Assembly (NCBI GenBank): GCA_009839405.1
Contig: VXPR01000469.1
Location: 1-14,706 of the forward strand
DNA from: Gammaproteobacteria bacterium
Lineage (GTDB): Bacteria > Pseudomonadota > Gammaproteobacteria > Pseudomonadales > Azotimanducaceae
Length of the DNA stretch: 14,706 bases
Direction: 5' to 3'
Of this stretch, positions 1 to 8,685 are shown piece after piece (the first letter of the stretch is position 1; every line of letters begins with the position of its first letter). Made by a program: the position numbers and the translations under genes. The notes under the pieces are model-generated. The model made no database searches, had not been told where the DNA came from, and saw only the letters and a program-made list of their open reading frames with translations.

Positions 1-2
1 TT

Positions 3-1115
3 ACCACCGCCCTCGCCCCGACCCGCTATTCCCCTCCGTGGCGTGGGCTCGGTGTTGTGTATAACCCTCCGCAGCAGGAGTTCTTGGAACTCGACTCCGA
101 CACCGCTCGGCGGAGCGTCGAACCGACCGCAGCGGTGGTGCAGCCGCGAGCCACGAGCGCCGCGCACCGGGTCGCGCTCACCGGCACGGTGACCACCCTC
201 GGCAATGTCGTCGTGATTCCCGAGGCGTCTGGCGATGTCGTCTTCGTGTCTGAGAAATTCCGCGCCGGCGGTGCTTTCGCCGCCAACGAGACCTTGGCTC
301 GCATCGATACGACCGAGTACGACATCGGTCTCGCCGTGGCGAAGCTCGATGTCGAGTTTGCCGAAGCGCACCTGAAGGAAGTCAAGGACCGCCACGGGCG
401 CAGCGCCGAGTACTACGCCACGCAGCCGAACGGCACCGTGCATCCTTGGCCAGCGCTTGACGGTGCGATCGAGAAGGCCGAAGTGATGGTCAAGACCGCG
501 CGGCATCGGGTCACTCTGGCGGAGATCCAGCTCGATCAGACCCGCATCCGCATGCCATTCGACGGCTACGTGCAGTCAACCGGTCTTGGGGTCGGTCAGA
601 TCGTCGATGCAGGCAGCTCCACCATCGGCCATGTCTTTCCGACGCATCAGTTGCGTGTGCGAGCCCAGATATCCACTTTCGACCTGAACTCCCTGCAGCC
701 CGTAATCGGTCAATCGGCTTCGGTGGTCGCGGACGGACGCACCTACCACACCGAAGTGGAGCGTGTGTCCCGGGTGGTGGACCTCGAGACGAGACTGGCA
801 AGCCTTTACCTGCGCGTGCTCGATCAGGAAGCGCTGGAAGTGCTCCCGCCGCCGGGTACGTTCGTCGATGTGTCGGTGCAAGGCCCCACGCGCGATGGCG
901 TCTTCGTGTTGCCGGAGGCGGCGATGCAGCTCAACGCCAGCGTCTGGCTGGTGGACGACGGCGAGCTTGCCGCCTTTGTGCCCACCTCGCGCGGCTTCGG
1001 CAGCGGCGGCTGGATCGTCGATGCCTTCGACGCGAGGGAGGGCGTTGTGGTTGGAAGCGTCGCCGGCGCCCGCGAGGGGCTGGCGGTGAAGTCGGTTCCA
1101 GCCGACTCCCGTTGA
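3..1115 (+). CDS. RND efflux periplasmic adaptor (HlyD/membrane fusion protein), 5' partial
   Basis: This is the periplasmic adaptor of a tripartite RND pump; it would join the inner-membrane permeases to an outer-membrane channel. The frame is open to the window edge with no stop, so the gene probably starts upstream. The GTG at 57 is the first start codon visible but has no convincing Shine-Dalgarno, and homologs carry an N-terminal membrane anchor that would lie just upstream. Visible parts: the first lipoyl/barrel-sandwich half (about nt 190-330, with PEASGDVVFVSEKFRAGG and ARIDTTEYDI), a helical hairpin (about 330-540), the second lipoyl half (RMPFDGYVQSTGLGVGQIVDAG, about 546-611), a beta-barrel, and a C-terminal membrane-proximal domain ending in TGA. 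The first permease begins 47 nt downstream, as expected for an adaptor-permease operon. Family assignment is firm; the substrate cannot be read from it. No outer-membrane factor gene is visible and one may lie to the left. Confidence 0.88.
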   Translation, partial: TTALAPTRYSPPWRGLGVVYNPPQQEFLELDSDTARRSVEPTAAVVQPRATSAAHRVALTGTVTTLGNVVVIPEASGDVVFVSEKFRAGGAFAANETLARIDTTEYDIGLAVAKLDVEFAEAHLKEVKDRHGRSAEYYATQPNGTVHPWPALDGAIEKAEVMVKTARHRVTLAEIQLDQTRIRMPFDGYVQSTGLGVGQIVDAGSSTIGHVFPTHQLRVRAQISTFDLNSLQPVIGQSASVVADGRTYHTEVERVSRVVDLETRLASLYLRVLDQEALEVLPPPGTFVDVSVQGPTRDGVFVLPEAAMQLNASVWLVDDGELAAFVPTSRGFGSGGWIVDAFDAREGVVVGSVAGAREGLAVKSVPADSR

Positions 1116-1151
1116 GGGTCGCATGATCGCGCCTTCACGGCGAGGCGGTCG

Positions 1152-1157
1152 AAGGAG
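1152..1157 (+). promoter_or_regulatory. Shine-Dalgarno AAGGAG fixing a TTG start
   Basis: AAGGAG lies 5 nt before the TTG at 1163. It is the strongest ribosome binding site in this part of the operon and supports the unusual TTG start of the first permease. The ATG at 1124 is in another frame and opens only a 15-codon reading frame. Confidence 0.75.
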
Positions 1158-1162
1158 TTCCC

Positions 1163-4100
1163 TTGGCTGATTCGGATCAGACCGACGTCCCGCTGCAAGG
1201 GGCGAGTGCGGAGACGCCGCGTGGTGCGGTTGCCTGGTTTGCGCGCAGTCCAGTCGCCGCCTACGTGCTCTTGGCGCTGGTGTTCCTGGGCGGGCTGCTG
1301 GCCTCGGGCCTCATCCCGGTGGAGACCTTCCCGGACTATGACCCGGGTGTGATCCGCGTCTCGGTGCCCTATCCGGGGGCGACGCCGACCGAGGTGGAAG
1401 AGGACATCGTCAAGCGCATCGAGGAGAGTCTGGTCGGCGAGATCGGCATCTCCCGGTTCATCTCTTCGTCGCGTCACGAACTCGCCGTGGTCGAGGCGGA
1501 AATCGACGACTATGCGGACCCGGTGGATGTGATCAACAACGTTCGCACCGCCGTCGAGCGCATCGAGGATTTCCCGCCTGGGAACGCCGACCAGCCCGAG
1601 GTCGCGCGGGTCGAGGTCACCCGCAACGCGCTCACCCTCGCCATCAGTTCGGATGTGCTCGGCGCCTACGAACTGCGCCAAGCCGCCGAGTCGCTGCGCG
1701 ACAGCCTGCTCTTGCTGCCCGGGGTCGCCATCGTCGACCTCTTCGGCACGAGGGACCAAGAGGTGCAGGTCGAGGTGAGCGAGGAGACGCTGCGCGGCTA
1801 CGGCCTTACGGTGCAGGATCTCGTGCGCGTGATCCGCACCACCTCGGTCAACATCACCGGCGGCGAACTGCGCACGGATGCCGGCGAGATCATCATGAGC
1901 ACGCTGGCGAAGCGGGGCTATGCCGACGAGTTTTCCGATGTCGTGGTGATCGCCCGGCCGGACGGGTCGCTGGTGCGCTTGGGCGACATCGCCGAGCTTA
2001 AGGACGGCTTGCTAGAACAACACGTCAAGACCACTCTGGACGGCGTTCCCACCGTCCTCTTGCAGGTGCAGGTCGTGGCCGGAACCTCGCCCCAGGAGGC
2101 GAGTTCGCTGGTGCGCGGCTTCATGGCGGACTGGGAGCCACCAGCGGGCACCCGGCTTCAAGTGTGGGAGGACGAGTCGTGGACCGTGTCCGACAGTATC
2201 GACCTCGTCATTGAGAACGCCATTTACGGTCTGGTGCTGGTCTTTTTGACGCTGATTCTGGTGTTTGATCTGCGCATCGGCGTTTGGGTCGCGATCGGGG
2301 TGCCGGTGGTGTTCGTCGGCTCGCTGATCCTCTTTCCGGTCTTTGGCCTGTCCATCAACGTCATCACGCTGTTCGCGTTCTTCATCCTCATCGCGCTCGT
2401 GGTGGACGATTCGATCGTCATCGCCGAGAGCATAGCCACCGCTCGCAGCGAAGGGCTCGGCAAAGTCGATGCGTCGATTGTCGGCACGAGGCGGGTGCTC
2501 AGCCCGCTCGTCATGGCGGGGCTGACGACGGTGGCGGCGTTCGCAACGTTGCTGCCCTTGGGCGGCGTCATCGGTCAGATGTTCTCGACCATCCCCATTG
2601 TCGTCGGCATCGTCATGCTGCTGTCGCTGCTCGATGCCTTCTTCGTGCTGCCGGGGCATTTGGCAAGAGGCACCGGCGCGAGGAACTGGCCGCTGTCGGT
2701 ACTGCAGGACAGGCTTCGCGCCTCTACGGAAGGATCGATCGAGGCGCGCATCGTGCGGCTGATCTCTTGGTCGGTGCGACGCCCCGTCTGGCCACCCGTC
2801 ATTGTCGCGGCGACGCTGATCCTGGCGGCCGGCGTGTTGTTCCTCGGCTGGGTGCCGTGGAGCCCCAGCCTCAGCATGGCGGACGATCAGACCGTCCAGG
2901 CCGATCTCTCCATGCCGGTGGACTCGCCGGCCCAGGGCGTCGCGGCGGCCACCGATCGGATCGTGGCGGCGGCGCAGGAACTGGATCGGGAACTGGGCGG
3001 CGACATCGTCGACGGTACCGTTGTCGTCACCGGCCGCCACGTTCCGCTTGCAAACTACGCCGGCAACCCGCCGGACCTCTACACTGCCAGCCTCGCCTCT
3101 GTGCAACTGCGGCTTAACCGAGACGCTGAACGCGCGGTTACCAAGGAAGAGTTCCGACTGCGCTGGCGCGCCAAGCTGACCGACTTGCCGCTCGAGTTCC
3201 CGACGCGGCGCAGCCGCCCCACAGGCGCCGTTTCCTATGCGCTGCTGCACCGCGACGAGGATGTGGTGCGCGATGCCGCAGCCTGGCTGCGGCAGGAATG
3301 GTCGGGCGACTCTGGCGTTGCATCCGTGGACGACAGCCTGGGCCCGGGCAACCGCCGTCTCGAGGTGGTGCTAAACGCCGCTGGTCATGCGGCTGGCCTG
3401 ACGCCAGCCATCGTCGCCACGCAACTGCGGGATGCCTTCTACGGCGCCGAGGCGCAGCGGCTTCAGCGGGGTCGCGAGGAAGTGCTGGTGATGGTGCGCT
3501 ACCCCGGCGAGCGGCGCGGCAGCTACGCGGAACTCCTGAACGAACGCATCAGCCTGCCGGGCAGCCGCGGCCAGGTTCCACTCAGCACGGTGGCCGAGAT
3601 CCGCGAGACACGGTCCCAAGCGCACCGGCTTCGCATCGACGGACGCACGGCGGCAGTGGTGACGGCGAATCTCGACGCCGAGGCGGCGCTCGGAGGCGAT
3701 GTTGCAGGGCGCACCGAGAACGTGCTTGTGCCTCGGCTCAAGGCGCGCTACGAGGGCCTCGATGTGCGCAAGCACGGCGGTTCGCGGGACATGGAACGCC
3801 TCAGCAACACGCTCCTCGTCTCCGTGCCGATTGCCCTATTGGTCATCTACTGTCTGGTGGCGTCGTTTCTGCGCAGCTTCATACAGCCTGTGCTGGTACT
3901 GGCAGGCATTCCGGTTGCCTTTGTCGGCGCCGTTGCCGGGCATTGGGTGCTTGGTTACGAGCTGACCATCACCTCCCTGTTCGGCCTCATCGCCGTGTCC
4001 GGCGTGGTGGTCAACGACACCATCCTGCTGATGTACCGCTACAACGCGATCCGCGCCGAATTCACCGACCTGCCGGAGATCGCAGCGATCTCGGCAGCGA

Positions 4101-4342
4101 CGCAGCAACGAGCCCGCGCCATCCTTCTCACCTCGTTCACGGCCGTAGTCGGTCTGCTGCCAATCCTGTTCGCCGGCGGCGAGGCGATTCAGTTCCTGAT
4201 TCCGCTCGTGGTGAGCCTTACCTTCGGGCTGATATTCGCCGGCGTGGGCCTGGTGTTCCTGTTGCCGTCCGTGCTCATGATCGTCGAGCTTGTGAAGGCC
4301 CGGCTGCAGGCGTCGCGACCGGCGGTGGCGGCCGAGGCCTGA
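1163..4342 (+). CDS. RND efflux permease, first of a tandem pair
   Basis: A 1059-residue inner-membrane RND transporter (AcrB/MMPL superfamily, HAE-like), a proton-driven exporter of hydrophobic substrates. It has the normal full length. Seen: TM1 at about 31-50; porter domain signatures such as VPYPGATPTEVEEDI (68-82); a TM2-TM6 bundle at about 345-500 with the proton-relay pair Asp415-Asp416 in VVDDSIV (TM4); a second periplasmic loop (about 570-880); and TM8-TM12 at about 883-1045. In TM10 the motif is VVVNDTIL, so the position of AcrB Lys940 is Asn951 followed by Asp952. This N-D form occurs in other RND subfamilies and suggests a relay different from AcrB. An Arg (985) before AILLT matches the conserved TM11 Arg. 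The next permease starts 5 nt after the stop, implying coupled translation. The substrate is unknown; the operon context suggests a triterpenoid, by inference only. Confidence 0.93.
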   Translation: MADSDQTDVPLQGASAETPRGAVAWFARSPVAAYVLLALVFLGGLLASGLIPVETFPDYDPGVIRVSVPYPGATPTEVEEDIVKRIEESLVGEIGISRFISSSRHELAVVEAEIDDYADPVDVINNVRTAVERIEDFPPGNADQPEVARVEVTRNALTLAISSDVLGAYELRQAAESLRDSLLLLPGVAIVDLFGTRDQEVQVEVSEETLRGYGLTVQDLVRVIRTTSVNITGGELRTDAGEIIMSTLAKRGYADEFSDVVVIARPDGSLVRLGDIAELKDGLLEQHVKTTLDGVPTVLLQVQVVAGTSPQEASSLVRGFMADWEPPAGTRLQVWEDESWTVSDSIDLVIENAIYGLVLVFLTLILVFDLRIGVWVAIGVPVVFVGSLILFPVFGLSINVITLFAFFILIALVVDDSIVIAESIATARSEGLGKVDASIVGTRRVLSPLVMAGLTTVAAFATLLPLGGVIGQMFSTIPIVVGIVMLLSLLDAFFVLPGHLARGTGARNWPLSVLQDRLRASTEGSIEARIVRLISWSVRRPVWPPVIVAATLILAAGVLFLGWVPWSPSLSMADDQTVQADLSMPVDSPAQGVAAATDRIVAAAQELDRELGGDIVDGTVVVTGRHVPLANYAGNPPDLYTASLASVQLRLNRDAERAVTKEEFRLRWRAKLTDLPLEFPTRRSRPTGAVSYALLHRDEDVVRDAAAWLRQEWSGDSGVASVDDSLGPGNRRLEVVLNAAGHAAGLTPAIVATQLRDAFYGAEAQRLQRGREEVLVMVRYPGERRGSYAELLNERISLPGSRGQVPLSTVAEIRETRSQAHRLRIDGRTAAVVTANLDAEAALGGDVAGRTENVLVPRLKARYEGLDVRKHGGSRDMERLSNTLLVSVPIALLVIYCLVASFLRSFIQPVLVLAGIPVAFVGAVAGHWVLGYELTITSLFGLIAVSGVVVNDTILLMYRYNAIRAEFTDLPEIAAISAATQQRARAILLTSFTAVVGLLPILFAGGEAIQFLIPLVVSLTFGLIFAGVGLVFLLPSVLMIVELVKARLQASRPAVAAEA

Positions 4343-4347
4343 CCGTC

Positions 4348-7300
4348 ATGGCGCGCCCGCGATCGGTCTTCGAGTACATGGCGAGCAACCGCATCGCGGT
4401 GATGCTCGGGACCTTTGGACTCCTTGCCCTCGGCCTGATCGCGCTGTTTCACACGACGGTGGAGCGCTACCCGGCCCTGGACCTGCGCCGCATCACCGTC
4501 ACCGTGCCGTACGACGGGGCGACGCCGCGGGAGGTGGAGGAGGACGTACTGCGGCGCATCGAGCAAAGCCTCGCTTCGCTCGACGGCGTGGATCGCATCA
4601 CCGCCAATGCCTGGGAAGGCACGGGCGAGGTGATCGTCGAGTTCGAGCAGTGGCAGGACACGGTCGCCAAGCTCGATGCGGTGAGAACGGCGGTGGAAGG
4701 CATTGAGGACTTCCCGCCGCCGGGGGCGGACCCGCCGGAAATCGTCCGGCACGAGATCCTTCGCGGCGCGCTTTCTCTCGTGCTCAGCTCGGAGACGGCG
4801 AGCGAGCACGAACTTGCCCTGGCTGCGGACGAACTGCGCGAGGAGCTGCTGTTCCTGCCCAAGGTGGCCATGGTGGAGCTCTACGGGACGCGCGAGCGGC
4901 AGATCCAGGTGGACCTCGACGAAACTCGGCTGCGCAGTCACCGCCTGACCGTGGACGACGTGACCGGCCTCATCCGCAACTCGTCCCTCAACCTCTCCGG
5001 CGGCGAGCTGCGCACCGATGCCGGCACCCTCGTGCTGAGCGTGCTGCAAAAGCGCAACACGGGCCCCGAGTTCGCCGACATCGTCATCCTCAGCAAGGCC
5101 GACGGATCGATCGTGCGGCTGGGCGACATCGGCACCTTACGGGACGGCTTTGTCGACGACCCCCTGATCAATACCGTCGATGGCGTGGCAGCGGTCTTCA
5201 TCGAGGTCAGCGCGCCCAACGGCGTAGACCCGCAGGACGTTCGCGACGAGGTGGAAACCTATCTCACGGCCAACGACCCGCCGGCGGGAATGGAACTGGA
5301 ACTGTGGATGGATCGCGTCTTCTCCGTGAAGAAGCCGCTCTTGTCGGTTGCGGACAGCGCTCTGGTCGGTGCCGCGCTGGTGTTCATCGTGGTGCTGCTG
5401 CTGCTGGACCTTCGCTTCGGCCTTTGGGTGGCGATTGGAATCCCGACTGCCATCATCGGTTCGTTCGCTGCTCTTTACATGCTGGACCTGACGCTCAACA
5501 TCATGGCGGTGATCGGTTTCGCGGTGGTGGTTGGCATCGTCGTGGACGATGCGATCGTGGTCGCCGAGAACATCGAGCGGCATCGCCAATCGGGCCTGTC
5601 GCCCGTGCAGGCGTCGATACGCGGCGCGCGCGAGGTCATGGCGCCGGTTGTGGTTGGGGTGGTCACCACGATGTTCATGTTCGCGGCCCTGCTGCCGCTC
5701 GACGGCGTCCTCGGCATGATGTTCAGCGCCATGGCCGCCGTCGTCATCGTCGTGCTGCTGTTTTCGCTGCTCGACGCGTTTTTCCTGCTTCCCGCACACG
5801 TCTCCGGCAGCGGCGAGGCGAGCCGGTGGCCCTTGCGGGTCTGGCAACAGAGTGCGCGCGGACGCTTCGAGCACTTCATCGACCGGCGCGTGGGCGGGAT
5901 GATCCGGCTGTCCCTCGACCATCCCCTCACCTCGATCGTTGCCTTTGTGGCGCTGGTGGGTCTTGCCGTGTGGCTGCTGATGGTGGATGTGATCCGCTTC
6001 AACACCACCGGCAACCGCCTCGACGAGCAGCAGCTTCAGATCGACCTGACGATGGTGCCCGGCACGACCTTCCACGAAACCGTGCGTGCCGTGGAGGGAA
6101 TCGCCGCTGCTGCCGAGGAAGCCAATGACGCCACCGGCGGCACCGCCGTCAATGCGGTCAACGTCTTGGTCGGGCGTCACAAGTCCATGGAGACGGCGGC
6201 TGGGGTGATGGAAATGGAGCCCGGGCCGCACCTCGCCTCGGTGCAACTGCGCCTCAACACCTACCCGGTGCGCGAAGTGTCGGTCGCGGAACTGCGCAAG
6301 GTTTGGCTCGAGACCATCGGCGCGGTGCGCGGCGCGGAAACGATCGCGTTCCCGCAAGCCACCGGCTACAGCTCCGCTGGCGTCGCGTTCGTCCTCACAC
6401 ACGTGGATGAAGACGCGCTGATGGCGGCGGCAACGGAACTGAAGCGCCGCATGGCGACGTATGTACCGATCTACCAGGTGGACGACACGCTCGAGCTCGG
6501 CAGCCGCCACTACGAGGTGGAGTTGACGGATGCCGCGGCCGCCTCGGGACTCACTGCCGCGTCCGTCGCCGCGCAGCTCCGCAATCGCTTCTATGGCGCC
6601 GAAGCGCATCGCGTGGTGCGCAACGCCGAAGAACTGGAGGTCATGGCACGTTATCCGATGGAGCGCCGCGCGCGCCGTGCCGATCTCGACGACGAGCTGA
6701 TTCGCCTGCCGAACGGCGAACTGACCTCCTTCGCCAGTCAAGCCCGCTTGGTCGAGACCCGGCAACTGGCGCAGCGCCAGCGCGTCGATGGTCGGCCGGC
6801 GGTGACCATGAACGCGCTCTACAACGTCCAGGCGACCAGTTCCCGGGAGCTCAGAGCGATTGTCATCGGCGAGTGGTTTGCGGAACTCGCGGCCGAGTAC
6901 CCGGGACTCGGCCTGCTGCCGGACGGTTCGTCCCGCGACACGGCCAAGATCGTGGGCATGCTCGGCATCAGCGTTCCGGCGGCAATACTCGCCATGTTCG
7001 TCCTCATGTCGCTGCAGCTTCGCAGCGTCATCCAGCCGCTTTATGTGCTGGCGGGGTTGCCGCTCGCGGTTGGCGGGGCGTTGTACATGCACCTCGCGCT
7101 CGGCTACGACATTGGTTTGGTGTCGATGTTCGGCATGGTGGCGGCGACTGGCGTTGTGGTGAACGATGCCTTGGTGCTGCTCGACATGCACAACCGCATT
7201 CGCCGTGACGAACCCGACGTGACGCTGCGCGAAGCGGTACTGCGCGCGGCGCTTTTGCGGGCGCGTCCCATCGTCCTCACGACCGTCACCACCATCGTCG

Positions 7301-7521
7301 GACTCATGCCGCTTCTCTACAACAGGGCGGAGTCGGTGGACCCATTCCTGCCCGTGGTGGTGAGCTTGGTCGGGGGCCTGGCACTCGCGGGCCTCGGCCT
7401 CTTGCTGTTCCTGCCGGCGGTCATGGTGGTGGTTGACCGCGCCGCGACGGCGCTACTGCACGCGCGAACCGTCGTGGCCGAGCGCACAGGCGGCCTCGCG
7501 GGTGCCGATCATGCACGCTGA
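4348..7521 (+). CDS. RND efflux permease, second of a tandem pair
   Basis: A 1057-residue RND permease, paralogous to the preceding gene. Shared blocks include EGIEDFPP versus ERIEDFPP and FYGAEAHR versus FYGAEAQR. The ATG at 4348, 5 nt after the previous stop, gives the standard RND N-terminus (short cytoplasmic segment, then TM1 at about 16-36). The open frame continues far upstream but only as a shadow of gene one. TM4 holds Asp400-Asp401 (IVVDDAIVV) and TM10 holds VVVNDALVLLD (Asn939-Asp940), again without the AcrB-type lysine. An Arg-Pro (973-974, ARPIVLTT) marks TM11. Two different permeases behind one adaptor recall MdtBC or MuxBC, where the pump is a heterotrimer; by analogy the two products may assemble together. 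A hydrolase gene follows after 48 nt. Confidence 0.92.
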   Translation: MARPRSVFEYMASNRIAVMLGTFGLLALGLIALFHTTVERYPALDLRRITVTVPYDGATPREVEEDVLRRIEQSLASLDGVDRITANAWEGTGEVIVEFEQWQDTVAKLDAVRTAVEGIEDFPPPGADPPEIVRHEILRGALSLVLSSETASEHELALAADELREELLFLPKVAMVELYGTRERQIQVDLDETRLRSHRLTVDDVTGLIRNSSLNLSGGELRTDAGTLVLSVLQKRNTGPEFADIVILSKADGSIVRLGDIGTLRDGFVDDPLINTVDGVAAVFIEVSAPNGVDPQDVRDEVETYLTANDPPAGMELELWMDRVFSVKKPLLSVADSALVGAALVFIVVLLLLDLRFGLWVAIGIPTAIIGSFAALYMLDLTLNIMAVIGFAVVVGIVVDDAIVVAENIERHRQSGLSPVQASIRGAREVMAPVVVGVVTTMFMFAALLPLDGVLGMMFSAMAAVVIVVLLFSLLDAFFLLPAHVSGSGEASRWPLRVWQQSARGRFEHFIDRRVGGMIRLSLDHPLTSIVAFVALVGLAVWLLMVDVIRFNTTGNRLDEQQLQIDLTMVPGTTFHETVRAVEGIAAAAEEANDATGGTAVNAVNVLVGRHKSMETAAGVMEMEPGPHLASVQLRLNTYPVREVSVAELRKVWLETIGAVRGAETIAFPQATGYSSAGVAFVLTHVDEDALMAAATELKRRMATYVPIYQVDDTLELGSRHYEVELTDAAAASGLTAASVAAQLRNRFYGAEAHRVVRNAEELEVMARYPMERRARRADLDDELIRLPNGELTSFASQARLVETRQLAQRQRVDGRPAVTMNALYNVQATSSRELRAIVIGEWFAELAAEYPGLGLLPDGSSRDTAKIVGMLGISVPAAILAMFVLMSLQLRSVIQPLYVLAGLPLAVGGALYMHLALGYDIGLVSMFGMVAATGVVVNDALVLLDMHNRIRRDEPDVTLREAVLRAALLRARPIVLTTVTTIVGLMPLLYNRAESVDPFLPVVVSLVGGLALAGLGLLLFLPAVMVVVDRAATALLHARTVVAERTGGLAGADHAR

Positions 7522-7569
7522 GAGCGACTCTTTGGCACAGCGCCCATCGACCGGCCGGGCGTAGCCAAC

Positions 7570-8682
7570 GTGGAAATCCACGGTCATTGCGACCCGGCAT
7601 TCGTGACGCTGCGCGAGGAGTTCGAGCGCAACTTCACCGAGCGTGGCGAGGTGGGCGCCAGCTTCGCCGCCACTGTGGAGGGCGAGTTCGTCGCCGACCT
7701 ATGGGCCGGGCACCGTGACGCGGCGGGGACACTGCCTTGGGAGGACGACACGCTGGTCTGTGTCTTCTCCGTGACGAAGACCATGACGGCGCTGTGCGCG
7801 CTACTGCTCGTGGACCGGGGGGAACTTTCCTTCGACGCCCCCGTTACCCACTACTGGCCCGAGTATGGGCAGAACGGCAAGGAGACCACCGAAGTCCGTC
7901 ACATCATGGGACACAGCGCCGGCTTGCCCGATTTCGGAGAGCCGCTAACCCATGCCGAGCTCTACGACTGGGAGCACGTCATCGGCGTGCTGGAGCGGCA
8001 GGCACCGGCTTGGCGTCCCGGGGAGGATTGCGCCTACCACGCGCTCACCCAGGGATTCCTCGTCGGGGAAATCGTGCGCCGGATCACCGGCTTGTCGCTT
8101 GGCGAGTTCTTCCGTGACCACGTCGCGGGCCCCCTCGACGTCGACTTCCACATTGGCTTGGACCCCCGGCACTTCTGCCGCACCGGCGAAATGCTCGGCA
8201 GCGGCGCGATGCCGGCCAGGCTCGCCCGCTACATGAAGGAGCGTCAGTCGTCGGCACCGAGCGTTCGGCCGCCAGTCACCAACAGCGAAGAGTTCCGCCG
8301 CGCTGAGCTTCCCGCGGTCAACGGCCACGGCAATGCCCGTTCGGTGGTGCGGGCGCAGACGGTAGTTGCCAATGGCGGCACGGCTTTTGGCGTTGACCTC
8401 CTCGCGCCGGCCACCATAGAGCAGATCTTCCGCGAGCAAGGTGCCATCAAGGGCATGGGCGCGCGGCATGGGATCGGCTATGGCATCGACGGTCCCTTCT
8501 CGAGGCTGATGCCAGAAGGTACGCGCTCCTGCTTCTGGGTGGGCGGTGGGGGATCGATAGTGATCCTGGATCACAGCAACCGCGCATGCTTGGCATACGC
8601 CATGAACCGGATGGACTTCGACCTCCTTGGCGACCGACGCGGCACGAGCCTCGTGCGGGCCTTCTACAAAGGGCTTGCGTAG
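7570..8682 (+). CDS. Serine hydrolase, beta-lactamase fold / family VIII esterase-like
   Basis: A 370-residue serine hydrolase of the class C beta-lactamase / EstB / LACTB-like family (COG1680). Members are mostly esterases or peptidases, not antibiotic-resistance enzymes. Seen: the SxxK nucleophile motif Ser67-Val-Thr-Lys70; HSAGLPDF (115-122), matching the usual H-(S/T)-S-G-L-P loop; the catalytic tyrosine as Tyr156 in YHALTQG; and a glycine-rich strand WVGGGGS (323-329) in place of the KTG or HxG motif. There is no signal peptide, so it is probably cytoplasmic. The GTG at 7570 is the only start after the in-frame stop of the upstream gene, and the N-terminus MEIHGHCDP is typical of this family. 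The next gene starts 3 nt after the stop, so it belongs to the same transcript. A role in hydrolysing or transferring an acyl group on the pathway product is plausible but unproven. Confidence 0.88.
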   Translation: MEIHGHCDPAFVTLREEFERNFTERGEVGASFAATVEGEFVADLWAGHRDAAGTLPWEDDTLVCVFSVTKTMTALCALLLVDRGELSFDAPVTHYWPEYGQNGKETTEVRHIMGHSAGLPDFGEPLTHAELYDWEHVIGVLERQAPAWRPGEDCAYHALTQGFLVGEIVRRITGLSLGEFFRDHVAGPLDVDFHIGLDPRHFCRTGEMLGSGAMPARLARYMKERQSSAPSVRPPVTNSEEFRRAELPAVNGHGNARSVVRAQTVVANGGTAFGVDLLAPATIEQIFREQGAIKGMGARHGIGYGIDGPFSRLMPEGTRSCFWVGGGGSIVILDHSNRACLAYAMNRMDFDLLGDRRGTSLVRAFYKGLA

Positions 8683-8685
8683 CGC

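Noticed and set aside
57..59. GTG as the true start of the adaptor gene
   Set aside because: The frame is open to the window edge, there is no Shine-Dalgarno, and the expected membrane anchor would be lost; treated as 5' partial.
1124..1171. 15-codon ORF between the adaptor and the first permease
   Set aside because: It is too short, has no ribosome binding site of its own, and overlaps the AAGGAG site and the TTG start.
2012..3250. 412-codon open frame on the - strand
   Set aside because: It is an antisense shadow of the first permease with biased composition and no motif.
3298..4347. Upstream extension of the second permease frame
   Set aside because: It overlaps the well-supported first permease, its translation is low-complexity Arg/Gly/Ala-rich shadow sequence, and the ATG at 4348 gives a proper RND N-terminus.
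5137..7191. 684-codon open frame on the - strand
   Set aside because: It is antisense to the second permease, His/Arg/Gln-rich, has no recognisable domain, and is typical of shadow frames in GC-rich DNA.
7570..8682. Class C beta-lactamase (antibiotic resistance)
   Set aside because: There is no signal peptide and no KTG motif, and the overall pattern fits the esterase-like COG1680 group.
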